A stretch of 64,000 nt of DNA, taken from positions 1 through 64,000 of the forward strand of contig NZ_LBIO01000058.1 in NCBI RefSeq assembly GCF_001280505.1, given 5' to 3'. Shown one piece after another: positions 27,693 through 36,437 of this stretch; within the stretch, counting starts at the first letter, position 1; every line of letters starts with the position of its first letter. The position numbers were made by a program, and so were the translations under genes. The notes below the pieces were generated by a model, which saw only the letters and a list, made by a program, of their open reading frames with translations, was not told the origin of the DNA and did no database searches. The DNA is from Mangrovimonas sp. TPBH4 (GTDB lineage Bacteria > Bacteroidota > Bacteroidia > Flavobacteriales > Flavobacteriaceae).

Positions 27693-28952
27693 TTATAGGA
27701 AAGAATAGCCGAGTATAAAAGAAACTGTACTATATTCAGAATCCCAGTGAACATAATCCTTTAGTACATTTCTATTTGTGAAATATCTCACCTCAAAGCT
27801 ATATTTGTCTTTAAGTTTATAGCCTGCGCCAATAGCATAATTTTCCATAGAATGCATTTCAAAAACACCTAGACTTGTTGTTTCGTTGGACACAAAAGTC
27901 GTTTTAGATTTACTGAAACTAAAATCAAATACTAAAGCAACATTTAAAAAGAGTTTTGATGAATTATTTAAGAAAAAATAATGTCTAAAACCTATGGGTA
28001 ATTCAATGGATTCGTAATTTACAGTACTGTTAATTTCCCCTAGGGTAAAACTACCTGATTCTTGTGTGCTTTTTGATTTAAAATATTGATAAGTGGGTTC
28101 TATAAAAAATGACCATTTGTTTTTGTTGAAAGGCAAAACTATTTCAGCTTCAAGTCCTATTCCAAAATTGTTTTTTCGTTTAAATTCAGAATCTTTAAAA
28201 TCAGTCATCGTGTTATTCATACTTAGGATAGAATTGTTTATACGAGGTCTAATTGTTAAATTTATAAGGTCTCGTTTTTCTTTTTCAGTAGGAACTTCAT
28301 ATGCTGAATTTTGACACTGGTTATATATGGTGAATAACTTAAGTAAATCGTCTTCATAATATTTTAATTTTCTTATTTGCCTTATAGAGATAGATTCACA
28401 TTTTAAAGCATTCCAAAGTTGTTGTTTGTATAATGCATTCTCTTGAATCCTAATTTCAGAAATTTTATATTTTTTAAAAATTAACTGTTCAATTCTAGAA
28501 TCATTCAAGTTGAAAAAATATCGCTTTATTTTATCATTTCTATAACTGTAAAGGTTGGCTTCTCCGGAAGCAATAACTTTTAAGAATATTTCTTGTTGTT
28601 CAAAAATAGGGTCCTTGGTATAACTCAAAATGTTATGGTCGTCAGAGGAAACATCAATTTCTACATCGCTCTTTATAAATTGTACTTTATTATATATTCC
28701 AAACTCTTTAATGCTTTTTAAGTTAGCTGTTTTAATTTCGGAGTTCTGGGCTAATTTGAATTTAATTTCGGAAGGATTATTATTCCAGTCCATGTTTTTT
28801 ATCAAACATTCAGTCTTTGTATCGGAATTGTCGATAATGTAACCTTTTTCAAATGATATTTGTGAGTAGGAATTAAAACCTAGAAGAGATATTATTAAAA
28901 AAAGTAGGTTAAATTTAACTGTTTTGATAACAGAATTTAGGATATAGAGCAT
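27693..28952 (-). CDS. Outer-membrane beta-barrel protein, tandem paralogue 3
   Basis: Third paralogue (419 residues) and probably the first transcribed. It carries a signal peptide ending GFNSYSQ, FEKGYIIDNSDTKTECLIKN, KQQLWNALKCESI and a barrel half with FFIEPTYQYFK and SFEVRYFTNRN. The ending ILGYSFL matches the IFGYSIL and ILGISIL endings of the other copies, which supports intact full-length genes. The function is unknown. Confidence 0.72.
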   Translation of the reverse strand: MLYILNSVIKTVKFNLLFLIISLLGFNSYSQISFEKGYIIDNSDTKTECLIKNMDWNNNPSEIKFKLAQNSEIKTANLKSIKEFGIYNKVQFIKSDVEIDVSSDDHNILSYTKDPIFEQQEIFLKVIASGEANLYSYRNDKIKRYFFNLNDSRIEQLIFKKYKISEIRIQENALYKQQLWNALKCESISIRQIRKLKYYEDDLLKLFTIYNQCQNSAYEVPTEKEKRDLINLTIRPRINNSILSMNNTMTDFKDSEFKRKNNFGIGLEAEIVLPFNKNKWSFFIEPTYQYFKSKSTQESGSFTLGEINSTVNYESIELPIGFRHYFFLNNSSKLFLNVALVFDFSFSKSKTTFVSNETTSLGVFEMHSMENYAIGAGYKLKDKYSFEVRYFTNRNVLKDYVHWDSEYSTVSFILGYSFL

Positions 28953-29059
28953 AAACTAGTTGGTTGTATAGGTTGAAAATTGCAACCAAACTTAGATGAA
29001 TTTGAAATAATTTTCAATCATTTTTTTTGAAAATTGCGAGTGTTTTGTGTAAGTAGTTG

Positions 29060-30304
29060 TTATTGAGTGTTGTATTGTGATTTTGGTCGAAAAATTCCTT
29101 TTAGTCTTAAGAATTTTAATTCATAGTATTTGTATGAGATATGAGAAACCATGAGCGTCCCAGCTAATGAAAATAAGTTAATAGTAAGTATCGTGGCCCA
29201 TTTGGGTAAAATTTCATTGTGGAGTTTCATGAAAACAAACACAATTATATGAATTGCAAACATGTGATACATATAGATACCATATGAAATTTTCCCAAGG
29301 TGATTAATAAATGGATTTGTGATATTGAATTTGGATTCGTTTGCAAGATTAACGATCACCAAGTTAAATAGAATTAGCTGAAAAAGGTTTTGCCAAAATA
29401 TAGTTGAAAATTGAAACAGGTTGGAGAAAAAGTGAACGATGAAAATTATATACATTATAATTCTTAAACTCCATGAGGAAAAATGAACCCGGTAGCCTAA
29501 TTTAACCAGAATTGCTAATAGGCCACCTGTGGACATGTAAAAGTAGAGTAAATAGTATTGCCTCAAGAATGAAAACATGTTTGTATGGTATAGCAAGAAA
29601 TATACAATTGAAAACAATAGCAGATATTTGAAGTGTTTTTTTAATGGGATGATATAGAGTATTGGTGCTACAGCTAAATAAAATTGTTCTTCTATTCCTA
29701 TGGACCATAAAATACTTAGTATGGACCCAGGATTATAAAGAGCCTTAAAAACATTAGGGAGTAAGCCTACATTCAGAAGAAGTGCTTCTGCTGTATTGTA
29801 ATTAATTTTGAAAGGGATGTTCAATGCAGGAAGGACAATTTGATAGTGAAATAATCCCATGAATAGGACTAAATAGTATACCGGATAAAGTCTTAAAATG
29901 CGTCGTATATAAAAGCTTTTTATGTTTATTGTTCCAAGCTTTTTCTTTTCTTCAAACAATAGTCCAATGATGAGATAACCACTTAAAGAAAAAAACACAA
30001 AAACTGCTTCAGGACCTCGATTGCATATTGCAAATTGTGAAAGATTGGGTAAGTCGGCAGATCTTGACAACATTGCAATATGGTTAAATACAACCATTAG
30101 AGCAAGGAATCCGCGCAATGGATCTAAGTTTTGGATTCTTTTTAGATCAGCCAATGAAGAGGAAGTTTTTGAACAACTTGATTGTTGTATCAGTTTATTA
30201 AAGATACTTAAATATTGTAAATTTATTATTTTGAGGTATTTGCATTGAAGGTGATTTGTCTCTGTTAGGGTATTTTTTAAGTTTGGAGCTGGCGTTTGAA
30301 GCAA
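29060..30304 (-). CDS. Acyltransferase 3 family membrane protein
   Basis: An integral-membrane acyltransferase (OafA/YrhL-like, PF01757) that would acylate a surface glycan or lipid. Family marks are LDPLRGFLALMVVFNH with the conserved His, RGPEAVFVFFSLSGYLI, YIRRILRLYPVYYLVL and about ten membrane helices. The start is uncertain: the frame begins with TTG at 30304 and has no ATG before the conserved LDPLRG motif. TTG at 30154 gives MADLKRIQNLDPLRG and is equally plausible. Composition is AT-rich like the adjacent paralogue block. Confidence 0.8.
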   Translation of the reverse strand: MLQTPAPNLKNTLTETNHLQCKYLKIINLQYLSIFNKLIQQSSCSKTSSSLADLKRIQNLDPLRGFLALMVVFNHIAMLSRSADLPNLSQFAICNRGPEAVFVFFSLSGYLIIGLLFEEKKKLGTINIKSFYIRRILRLYPVYYLVLFMGLFHYQIVLPALNIPFKINYNTAEALLLNVGLLPNVFKALYNPGSILSILWSIGIEEQFYLAVAPILYIIPLKKHFKYLLLFSIVYFLLYHTNMFSFLRQYYLLYFYMSTGGLLAILVKLGYRVHFSSWSLRIIMYIIFIVHFFSNLFQFSTIFWQNLFQLILFNLVIVNLANESKFNITNPFINHLGKISYGIYMYHMFAIHIIVFVFMKLHNEILPKWATILTINLFSLAGTLMVSHISYKYYELKFLRLKGIFRPKSQYNTQ

Positions 30305-30436
30305 AGATTAGAATACAAACTTTGCATTAAATTCATATTTTCTCTGATTCATTATCAATAGCACTTCATTAAAATAAGGATGCTATAATTTTTTACTGTT
30401 GGTTAGTTTAGAGTGTATTGCTAGCGCATTTTAAAC

Positions 30437-30444
30437 TAATTTTG
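30437..30444 (+). promoter_or_regulatory. -7 promoter element for the MFS gene
   Basis: TAATTTTG matches TAnnTTTG exactly, with a TTG -33-like element at 30418-30420 and the ATG 39 bp downstream. Confidence 0.5.
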
Positions 30445-30482
30445 TAGGTTTCAATTAGTGTATATATTCCGCAAATCCTGTT

Positions 30483-31613
30483 ATGCAAGAGAGAGTAAAA
30501 CAACGTATTGCCTTAAATACCTATTTCTTTTTATCTGGTTTGACCTTTGCTACTTGGGCATCGAGGATTCCAAGTATTAAAACCTATTTCAATTTTAATG
30601 AGGCGGAATTGGGAACCATTCTCTTAGCCATGCCCATCAGTTCTATCATTGGGTTGCCTGTGTCCGGTTGGTTGATTTCCAAGTATAACAGCCGTGGACC
30701 TTTGGTGGTGGCTTTTGTTTGTTTTGCTTTGGCGCTAATGGCTATTGGGTTTGTCACGACCCCATTTTTATTGGTAATAAGTATTTGTGTATTTTCTTTT
30801 TTTATGCGGATTCTCAACATTTCTATGAATACTCAATCAATTACATTGCAAAAGAAATATGAAAAGCGAATTGTAGGTTCCTTCCATGGATTATGGAGTA
30901 CGGGAGGTTTGGTTGGTGTTGGTTTTTCAACTTTAATGGTAAAACTTAATATTGGAATGCCTGTTCACTTAATGGTTGTTTCAATTGTAACTCTGGTGTG
31001 TTCCATTGTAGCTTACTTTTTTACGTTGACTAATGACAAAGCGCCTTCTGGTAATAAATTGATTTTGGGCAAGCCTGATGCTTTTATTTTGTATTTGGGA
31101 CTTTTGGTTTTTTTTGCCGCGTTGTGTGAAGGAGGGATGTTCGATTGGAGTGGGGTGTATTTTAAGGAAGTGGTCAAGGCAGAAGTCTTTACCTATGGGT
31201 ATTTAATTTTTATGACCTTTATGGCGTTGTCACGTTTCTTTTCAGATCGTTTGGTGGAGTTGTTAGGAATGCCAAAAACCTTTGCAATTAGTGCCGTTAG
31301 TGTGGCGATTGGAATTTTGATTTCGATTATTTGGCCTTACTTTTGGCCAGCTCTGTTTGGATTCTGTTTAGTTGGTTTTGGTACTGCTTCTGTATTCCCA
31401 ATGGCCTTCAGTTTGGCTGGAACTTCCCAAAAGTATTCCGCAGGAATGGCTATTTCTATCATTTCTACTTATGGAACCATCGGAATGTTGATAGGCCCTC
31501 CAATGGTGGGGTATTTAGCACACGCTTTTGGATTGCGATATGCCTTTTTTGTCTTCGTGTTTTCCGGTTTAATGCTGATTCCAATTTCTAGATTGTTTTT
31601 CAATAGAAAATAG
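30483..31613 (+). CDS. MFS transporter
   Basis: A 376-residue major facilitator protein with about 12 membrane segments. It resembles the YbjJ/FucP-like group: FATWASRIPSIKTYF near the N-terminus, GLPVSGWLISKYNSRGP as the loop 2-3 motif and GSFHGLWSTGGLVG in the middle. The substrate is unknown. It converges with moaA with only 14 bp between stops. Confidence 0.88.
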   Translation: MQERVKQRIALNTYFFLSGLTFATWASRIPSIKTYFNFNEAELGTILLAMPISSIIGLPVSGWLISKYNSRGPLVVAFVCFALALMAIGFVTTPFLLVISICVFSFFMRILNISMNTQSITLQKKYEKRIVGSFHGLWSTGGLVGVGFSTLMVKLNIGMPVHLMVVSIVTLVCSIVAYFFTLTNDKAPSGNKLILGKPDAFILYLGLLVFFAALCEGGMFDWSGVYFKEVVKAEVFTYGYLIFMTFMALSRFFSDRLVELLGMPKTFAISAVSVAIGILISIIWPYFWPALFGFCLVGFGTASVFPMAFSLAGTSQKYSAGMAISIISTYGTIGMLIGPPMVGYLAHAFGLRYAFFVFVFSGLMLIPISRLFFNRK

Positions 31614-31627
31614 AGTTGGGTTGGAAA

Positions 31628-32632
31628 TTACCCACCAATGGTAATCATGCTTCGGTTGTTGTGGAGTTCGGTATTGTTGAATGCTTCAATAGTGGTTAGA
31701 CCTGCTCTAGTGGCTTTCTTTTTGAATAATGCCAATTGAATTAAAGGTTCAATAGATTCGTTATTTCTAAGGGATGTGAGCAAATTGGTTTCATTGTTTG
31801 AAAACAAGCAATTTTTAAGTTTGCCATCGGCCGTTAACCTAACACGGTTACAACTATCGCAAAAAGGGTTGGTAACTGTACTGATGATTCCAAACTGTCC
31901 TTCAAATCCTTTGATTTTAAAATTCCTTGAAGTGAAATTGTCTTCGTTCTTTAAAGATACAATTTCTGAAGATCCAAAATGATTATAAACTTGATTGAGA
32001 ATTTCTTCTTGGGAAACCAACTTGTCCTTATTCCAGTTGTTGCCGTCAAATGGCATGAATTCAATAAACCTTAAAGAGATTGGAAGATTTTTGGTTAAAG
32101 TAATTAAATCCACTATTTCGTCATCATTAAAGCCCTTCATCAAAACGACATTTATTTTAACGTTGAAGCCGTCTTCCAAGGCAAGCAAAATATTCTGATA
32201 GGTCTTTTGAAATTCATTTCTTCGGGTAATCAGTTGGAATTTCTCAGGATTGAGTGTATCCAAACTAATGTTGATATCTTGAAGATCATAAGTTTTGAAA
32301 TCATAAACAAATCGGTCCAAAAGTACGGCATTGGTAGTAATAGACAGCTTTGCGGGTAATGTTGAAAGATGTTTTAGGATATCTGTAAAGTCCTTTCTCA
32401 CCAAGGGTTCACCGCCTGTAAGTCGTATTTTGGTCACGCCATTTTCTACAAATATTTTAGCGATATCAAAAACTTCATCGGCAGTCATTAAATGACTTTT
32501 GGGAGTCAATGGAACGCCATTGGCAGGCATGCAATAGGTGCAGCGCAGATTGCACTTTTCAGTCAATGAAATGCGGAGGTAGTTGTGCTTTCGCCCATAA
32601 CTATCGGTCAATATGGAATCGTTTTTTGACAT
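31628..32632 (-). CDS. moaA: GTP 3',8-cyclase MoaA
   Basis: Radical SAM enzyme that makes 3',8-cyclo-GTP, the first step of molybdenum cofactor synthesis. The N-terminal cluster motif CNLRCTYC has cysteines 27, 31 and 34, followed by TGGEPLVRKD. The C-terminal second cluster is in NPFCDSCNRVRLT and KNCLFS. The protein ends in GG, the conserved tail inserted in the active site. At 334 residues the length is normal. It is the last gene of the operon and abuts the moaC-moaB fusion without a gap. Confidence 0.97.
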   Translation of the reverse strand: MSKNDSILTDSYGRKHNYLRISLTEKCNLRCTYCMPANGVPLTPKSHLMTADEVFDIAKIFVENGVTKIRLTGGEPLVRKDFTDILKHLSTLPAKLSITTNAVLLDRFVYDFKTYDLQDINISLDTLNPEKFQLITRRNEFQKTYQNILLALEDGFNVKINVVLMKGFNDDEIVDLITLTKNLPISLRFIEFMPFDGNNWNKDKLVSQEEILNQVYNHFGSSEIVSLKNEDNFTSRNFKIKGFEGQFGIISTVTNPFCDSCNRVRLTADGKLKNCLFSNNETNLLTSLRNNESIEPLIQLALFKKKATRAGLTTIEAFNNTELHNNRSMITIGG

Positions 32633-33541
32633 TTAATCGTGCTGTTGTCCTTTTAAAATTTTGAAAATATGGAGAAGGTGAGGGAACACGGCATCCATAG
32701 ATTCTTTAGCGCCATTGGTAGATCCTGGTAAGGCTAAAACCAAACAATCCCCAAGTGTTCCTGCAACACTTCGTGATAACATGGAGTAAGGTGTGCGTTC
32801 TTGTCCGTAACTGCGGATGGCCTCTTCAATACCTGGAATACGTCGCTCCAAAATAGGTTCCAATGCTTCTGGAGTAACATCCCTAAATGATAATCCTGTA
32901 CCTCCAGTAAAAATGATAAGATTATGGTTTTCGGAATTAGTGATTGTTTTTTCTCTTATAATATCGATCTCGTCTGGAATCACTTCGTATTTGGAAATGG
33001 CCACATCATTTTGTTCGAGTTTCTCAATGATGGCTTTACCTGCCTTGTCTTCTTTTAAACCTGCCGAAATAGTATCGGAACATACAAACACGCAAGCTTT
33101 AAGTTGCGATCTATGTTTGTTGTTGAAACTACTTTTGCCACCTTTTTTGTCCAAAAGTTTAATAGTGCCAATTTCAATCTGTTTGTCGATAGGCTTTAGC
33201 ATGTCATAAAGTGTCAAGGCAACCACGGAAGCACCGTGCATGGCTTCAACTTCAACCCCTGTTTTGTATATGGTTTTTATGGTAACATCAATTTTGATGT
33301 CAAGATCCTCAATCTCAAATTCAACAGAAGTAAACTCAATAGGCAAGGGGTGGCAATCAGGGATAACGTTATGCGTGTTCTTTACGGCAAACAGTCCCGC
33401 AGTTTTGGACATTTCAAACACGTTACCTTTTGGCACCATATTGTTTTTGATCGCGTCTATCGTATCTTGTTTACTTACTTTAACTACAGCTTGGGCTGTG
33501 GCAACTCTTAAGGTTTTTATTTTATGGGTAATGTCTACCAT
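32633..33541 (-). CDS. moaCB: Bifunctional MoaC-MoaB fusion
   Basis: A 302-residue fusion. Residues 1-150 are MoaC, cyclic pyranopterin monophosphate synthase, with VIPDCHPLPIEF, VEVEAMHGASVVALTLYDMLK and KGGKS. Residues about 155-302 are a MoaB/MogA-type molybdopterin adenylyltransferase with VCSDTISAG, IFTGGTGLSFRDVTPEA and ALPGSTNGAKESMDAVFP. The fusion gives the second pathway step and the MPT-activating step in one polypeptide. It starts 3 bp after the moaE stop. Confidence 0.95.
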   Translation of the reverse strand: MVDITHKIKTLRVATAQAVVKVSKQDTIDAIKNNMVPKGNVFEMSKTAGLFAVKNTHNVIPDCHPLPIEFTSVEFEIEDLDIKIDVTIKTIYKTGVEVEAMHGASVVALTLYDMLKPIDKQIEIGTIKLLDKKGGKSSFNNKHRSQLKACVFVCSDTISAGLKEDKAGKAIIEKLEQNDVAISKYEVIPDEIDIIREKTITNSENHNLIIFTGGTGLSFRDVTPEALEPILERRIPGIEEAIRSYGQERTPYSMLSRSVAGTLGDCLVLALPGSTNGAKESMDAVFPHLLHIFKILKGQQHD

Positions 33542-33544
33542 GGT

Positions 33545-33973
33545 TTATTTATTGGTTTTCCATTGATGGGTTTCGTCTTCAAAAATCTCCTTTCCAAACA
33601 GTGGCACTTTCTTCTTTACAATGTCCACTAAGTATTGTGTGGCTTCATAGACTTCAGAACTGTGTTTAGCCGAAACAAACACAAAAAAGCAAATTTCTCC
33701 AGCTTTCACGGTACCCAAACTATGGTAAATATGCATGCAGGTAAGGTTGAAGGTTTTAAATGCTTTTTCCCTAATATCAGTTAGTATTTCATTAGCCATG
33801 GCTTCATAACAAGTAAAGTCGATAGCAGCGACCGTTTTATTGTTCACCACATCGGCGCGAACCTGTCCCAAAAAGATATTGTGGGCACCAATATCGGTTT
33901 TTGTTTGGTGCTTGCGAATGGATTCTGAAATGAATTCCGGTGAAATAGGACCGTCAATGAATACTTTTTTCAT
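33545..33973 (-). CDS. moaE: Molybdopterin synthase large subunit MoaE
   Basis: A 142-residue MoaE that, with thiocarboxylated MoaD, inserts the dithiolene sulfurs. Features are GAHNIFLGQVR, IDFTCYEAMANEILTDI, MHIYHSLGTVKAGE and the C-terminal lysine motif PLFGKEIFEDETHQWK. It overlaps the upstream moeB-like gene by 20 bp, so translation is coupled. Confidence 0.96.
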   Translation of the reverse strand: MKKVFIDGPISPEFISESIRKHQTKTDIGAHNIFLGQVRADVVNNKTVAAIDFTCYEAMANEILTDIREKAFKTFNLTCMHIYHSLGTVKAGEICFFVFVSAKHSSEVYEATQYLVDIVKKKVPLFGKEIFEDETHQWKTNK

Positions 33974-35012
33974 CTTTCAATAGTTTTGAAATGGCTTCGG
34001 CGCCATCGGTGATACATATAATGGATTTGAATTGTTGTTGTTTTAAAATGTTAGCAGCTTGCTTGCTTCTTACCCCGCTTTGACAGAAAACAGCATAGAT
34101 ATTTTCAGGATTTAAACTGTCTAGATTTAATTCTAAGGTAGAAAGCGGAAGCTTGAGCACATTGGGGTGTTCTATAGAAGGCAATTCTCCTGTTTCTCTA
34201 ACGTCAATAAGGATTATATCATTTTGAAGTGCTTCAGTAATGGATTGATTCCTAACATAACTATTTAAATATTGGGCGGAATAAAATGTCTTGTCAATAA
34301 CTGGCTCCTGCTTTTTAGAAAAGGAAAAGATGTGTTGTGACGAGGTCAAGGCATTATACACCAATAGTTTTCCTGATAACAGTTCGCCAATATCTAAAAT
34401 GAGTTTCATGGCTTCATTGGCTTGTAACATACCTATGAGGCCAACCGTAGTTCCTAGAACCCCTGCTTCTTCACAATTTTGAACATTGCCGTTGGCTTCG
34501 GGGAACAAACATCTGTAAGTTGGCCCATTTTGGTAATTACATACCGTGACCTGTCCTTCAAATTGGTGAACCGAGCCATGGATAAACGGCTTGTCCAACA
34601 ACACACAGGCATCGTTAATAAGGTAACGTGTCGTAAGGTTGTCTGAGGCGTCAATTACCAAATCATATTTAGGAATGATGTCCAAAGCATTTTTACCATT
34701 TAAAAAAGCATCATAGGTTTCAATAGATACTGTTGAATTATTTTTCTTTAAATGTTCTGCTGCAGTTTTTGCTTTGCTGAGATTGATGTCTTTTTCACTG
34801 TAAAGTGTTTGGCGATGTAAATTGGTTTCATCAACAGTATCTCCATCAATAATGCCTATGGTCCCAATTCCAGCCGATGTTAGATATGGCAATACAGCAC
34901 ATCCCAAACCACCAGCACCCACAACCAACACATTGGCATTGGTAAGTTTTTGCTGCCCAGAAATGCCTACTTGAGGCAAATTAATTTGTCTGCTGTATCT
35001 ATTCATAATCAT
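33954..35012 (-). CDS. moeB: MoeB/ThiF adenylyltransferase with C-terminal rhodanese
   Basis: A 352-residue E1-like enzyme that adenylates the MoaD C-terminal glycine. Residues 1-240 are the ThiF domain: SRQINLPQVGISGQQKL, nucleotide loop VVGAGGLGCAVLPYL, VIDASDN and CEEAGVLGTTVG. Residues about 255-352 are a rhodanese with IILIDVRETGELP and active-site Cys in AVFCQSGVRSKQAAN, which could deliver sulfur to MoaD. It overlaps moaD as ATGA. Confidence 0.93.
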   Translation of the reverse strand: MIMNRYSRQINLPQVGISGQQKLTNANVLVVGAGGLGCAVLPYLTSAGIGTIGIIDGDTVDETNLHRQTLYSEKDINLSKAKTAAEHLKKNNSTVSIETYDAFLNGKNALDIIPKYDLVIDASDNLTTRYLINDACVLLDKPFIHGSVHQFEGQVTVCNYQNGPTYRCLFPEANGNVQNCEEAGVLGTTVGLIGMLQANEAMKLILDIGELLSGKLLVYNALTSSQHIFSFSKKQEPVIDKTFYSAQYLNSYVRNQSITEALQNDIILIDVRETGELPSIEHPNVLKLPLSTLELNLDSLNPENIYAVFCQSGVRSKQAANILKQQQFKSIICITDGAEAISKLLKDEKSIH

Positions 35013-35245
35013 CCTCCTGCAAATGGTGGTAATAAAGCTATTTCATCGGTATTTGCAATTGCCGTTTCGGCTTCAATGCTAACTAAATTGGCATTTAAAG
35101 CAATATGGATTGGCAATTGCTGAAGTTCATATTTCTTAAATAAGTGTTTTAGGATGTCACTTAATGTTTCATTCTTCACTTCTATATGTTCTTCTGTGCA
35201 CTGTGTAATTTCAGCAACCGCACCAAAATATTTTATAACAGCCAT
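35009..35245 (-). CDS. moaD: Molybdopterin synthase small subunit MoaD
   Basis: Ubiquitin-like sulfur carrier of 78 residues ending ALLPPFAGG, the GG tail that is adenylated and thiocarboxylated. The start at 35245 (MAVIKYFGAVAE) is preferred over an in-frame upstream codon at 35272, because it leaves 1 bp to the stop of the preceding gene instead of overlapping it by 26 bp and gives a normal MoaD N-terminus. Confidence 0.93.
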   Translation of the reverse strand: MAVIKYFGAVAEITQCTEEHIEVKNETLSDILKHLFKKYELQQLPIHIALNANLVSIEAETAIANTDEIALLPPFAGG

Positions 35246-35246
35246 A

Positions 35247-36437
35247 TTATTCTTTTTTATTGACCAAACCACTTGTGATTTGGTTCATTTGTTTCACTTT
35301 TTCTTCAAAATCGCCCTTAATTGTTTTTCTGTAGGCGTTAAGATTGTTGACCAATTGGTTGATGTCCTCCGGAATGACATCTTCCAAAAACTGTCTGATA
35401 CGCTTGGCGGTGGTGGGAGATTTTCCGTTTGTGGAAATGGCAATTTTCACATTGCCCTTGGTCACGATTCCGCCTAGGTAAAAATCGCATTGATCTGGGG
35501 TGTCGGCGATGTTCACTAAAAGGTGCTTACTTTTAGCATCCTTATTTATCTGTAAGTTGACTTCAAGACTATCGGTACAGCCAATTACCAAATGCCTATT
35601 TTCCAAATCTGAAATGTCATAGGCTTTTTGAGTAAGCTTTACACTAGGGTGTTTACTTGCCAATGCAACCAATTCTTCATGAAAAGTTATAGAAACCACT
35701 TCTACATTGGCACTGGGGCTGGATTTCAACATAAATGATAACTTTTCCAGACCAATATTGCCGCCACCAACAATAAGCACATCGAGTTGGTGTACTTTTA
35801 CAAAAATGGGATATAGTTCGTTTGTTTCCATAATTTGCAATTTAGTTCCCATGGTATCTTGGGTTTCATTGATTAAAGTTTGTAATTCTTCCTTCGTGTT
35901 GATGTTTCTTAGTGCCAATTGGTCTTCCTCTTCAACAATAACCCGATTACAATTCAATTGTTCAATTGCGCTTCGCAATTTCAAATTGTCTTGCGCTAAG
36001 GCTTTTTCAAAAATTGGTAAACATGTTTTGGAATAAGCTGCAATAAGGGGAAAATTATCCGTTCCATTGCTAACATAGGTTACATCGGCTTCAGAAAGAT
36101 TTGCTATGATGTATTTTGAGATGACCTGGGTAGACACTTCTGGAATGTCACAACTCAAGATAAGATTGTTTGCTGTTGAAGAATGTTTCAACGCAGTGTA
36201 AATGCCTCCAACAGGGCCTTTATTACTATAAATATCAGGAAGCAATTCCAGTCCAAATTGGCGATAGGCTTCATTGGAAGTCACCAAATAAATATTGGAA
36301 GTAATAGGATGCAAGGCGTCGATGACATGTTTAACGAATGGTTGCCCCTTATAAAGTACCAAGCCCTTTTCCTCCTGCATACGCTTGCTGGCGCCACCGC
36401 ACAAAATATAAGCCGTTATGTTGGGCGCAAAACTCAT
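35247..36437 (-). CDS. MobA - siroheme synthase (precorrin-2 dehydrogenase) fusion
   Basis: A 396-residue fusion of two cofactor enzymes. Residues 1-195 are MobA, molybdenum cofactor guanylyltransferase: YILCGGASKRMQEEKG nucleotide loop, PVGGIYTAL and LILSCDIPE. Residues 203-396 are a CysG-N/Met8 domain, precorrin-2 dehydrogenase/ferrochelatase: VLIVGGGNIGLEKL NAD loop, VIGCTDSLEVN and ISTNGKSPTTAKRIRQFLE. The second domain opens with METNELYPIF, which looks like the ordinary start of a stand-alone protein, so the join is easy to place. MGD and siroheme are both needed for assimilatory nitrate and nitrite reduction. It overlaps the TauE gene as ATGA. Confidence 0.93.
   Translation of the reverse strand: MSFAPNITAYILCGGASKRMQEEKGLVLYKGQPFVKHVIDALHPITSNIYLVTSNEAYRQFGLELLPDIYSNKGPVGGIYTALKHSSTANNLILSCDIPEVSTQVISKYIIANLSEADVTYVSNGTDNFPLIAAYSKTCLPIFEKALAQDNLKLRSAIEQLNCNRVIVEEEDQLALRNINTKEELQTLINETQDTMGTKLQIMETNELYPIFVKVHQLDVLIVGGGNIGLEKLSFMLKSSPSANVEVVSITFHEELVALASKHPSVKLTQKAYDISDLENRHLVIGCTDSLEVNLQINKDAKSKHLLVNIADTPDQCDFYLGGIVTKGNVKIAISTNGKSPTTAKRIRQFLEDVIPEDINQLVNNLNAYRKTIKGDFEEKVKQMNQITSGLVNKKE

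Larger units (their letters stand above)
25014..28952 (-). repeat. Tandem gene triplication block
   Basis: Three paralogous genes lie head to tail with intergenic gaps of 102 and 78 bp. Similarity runs over the full length of the proteins but is divergent in DNA, so the duplications are old. The block is more AT-rich than its surroundings. Confidence 0.75.
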
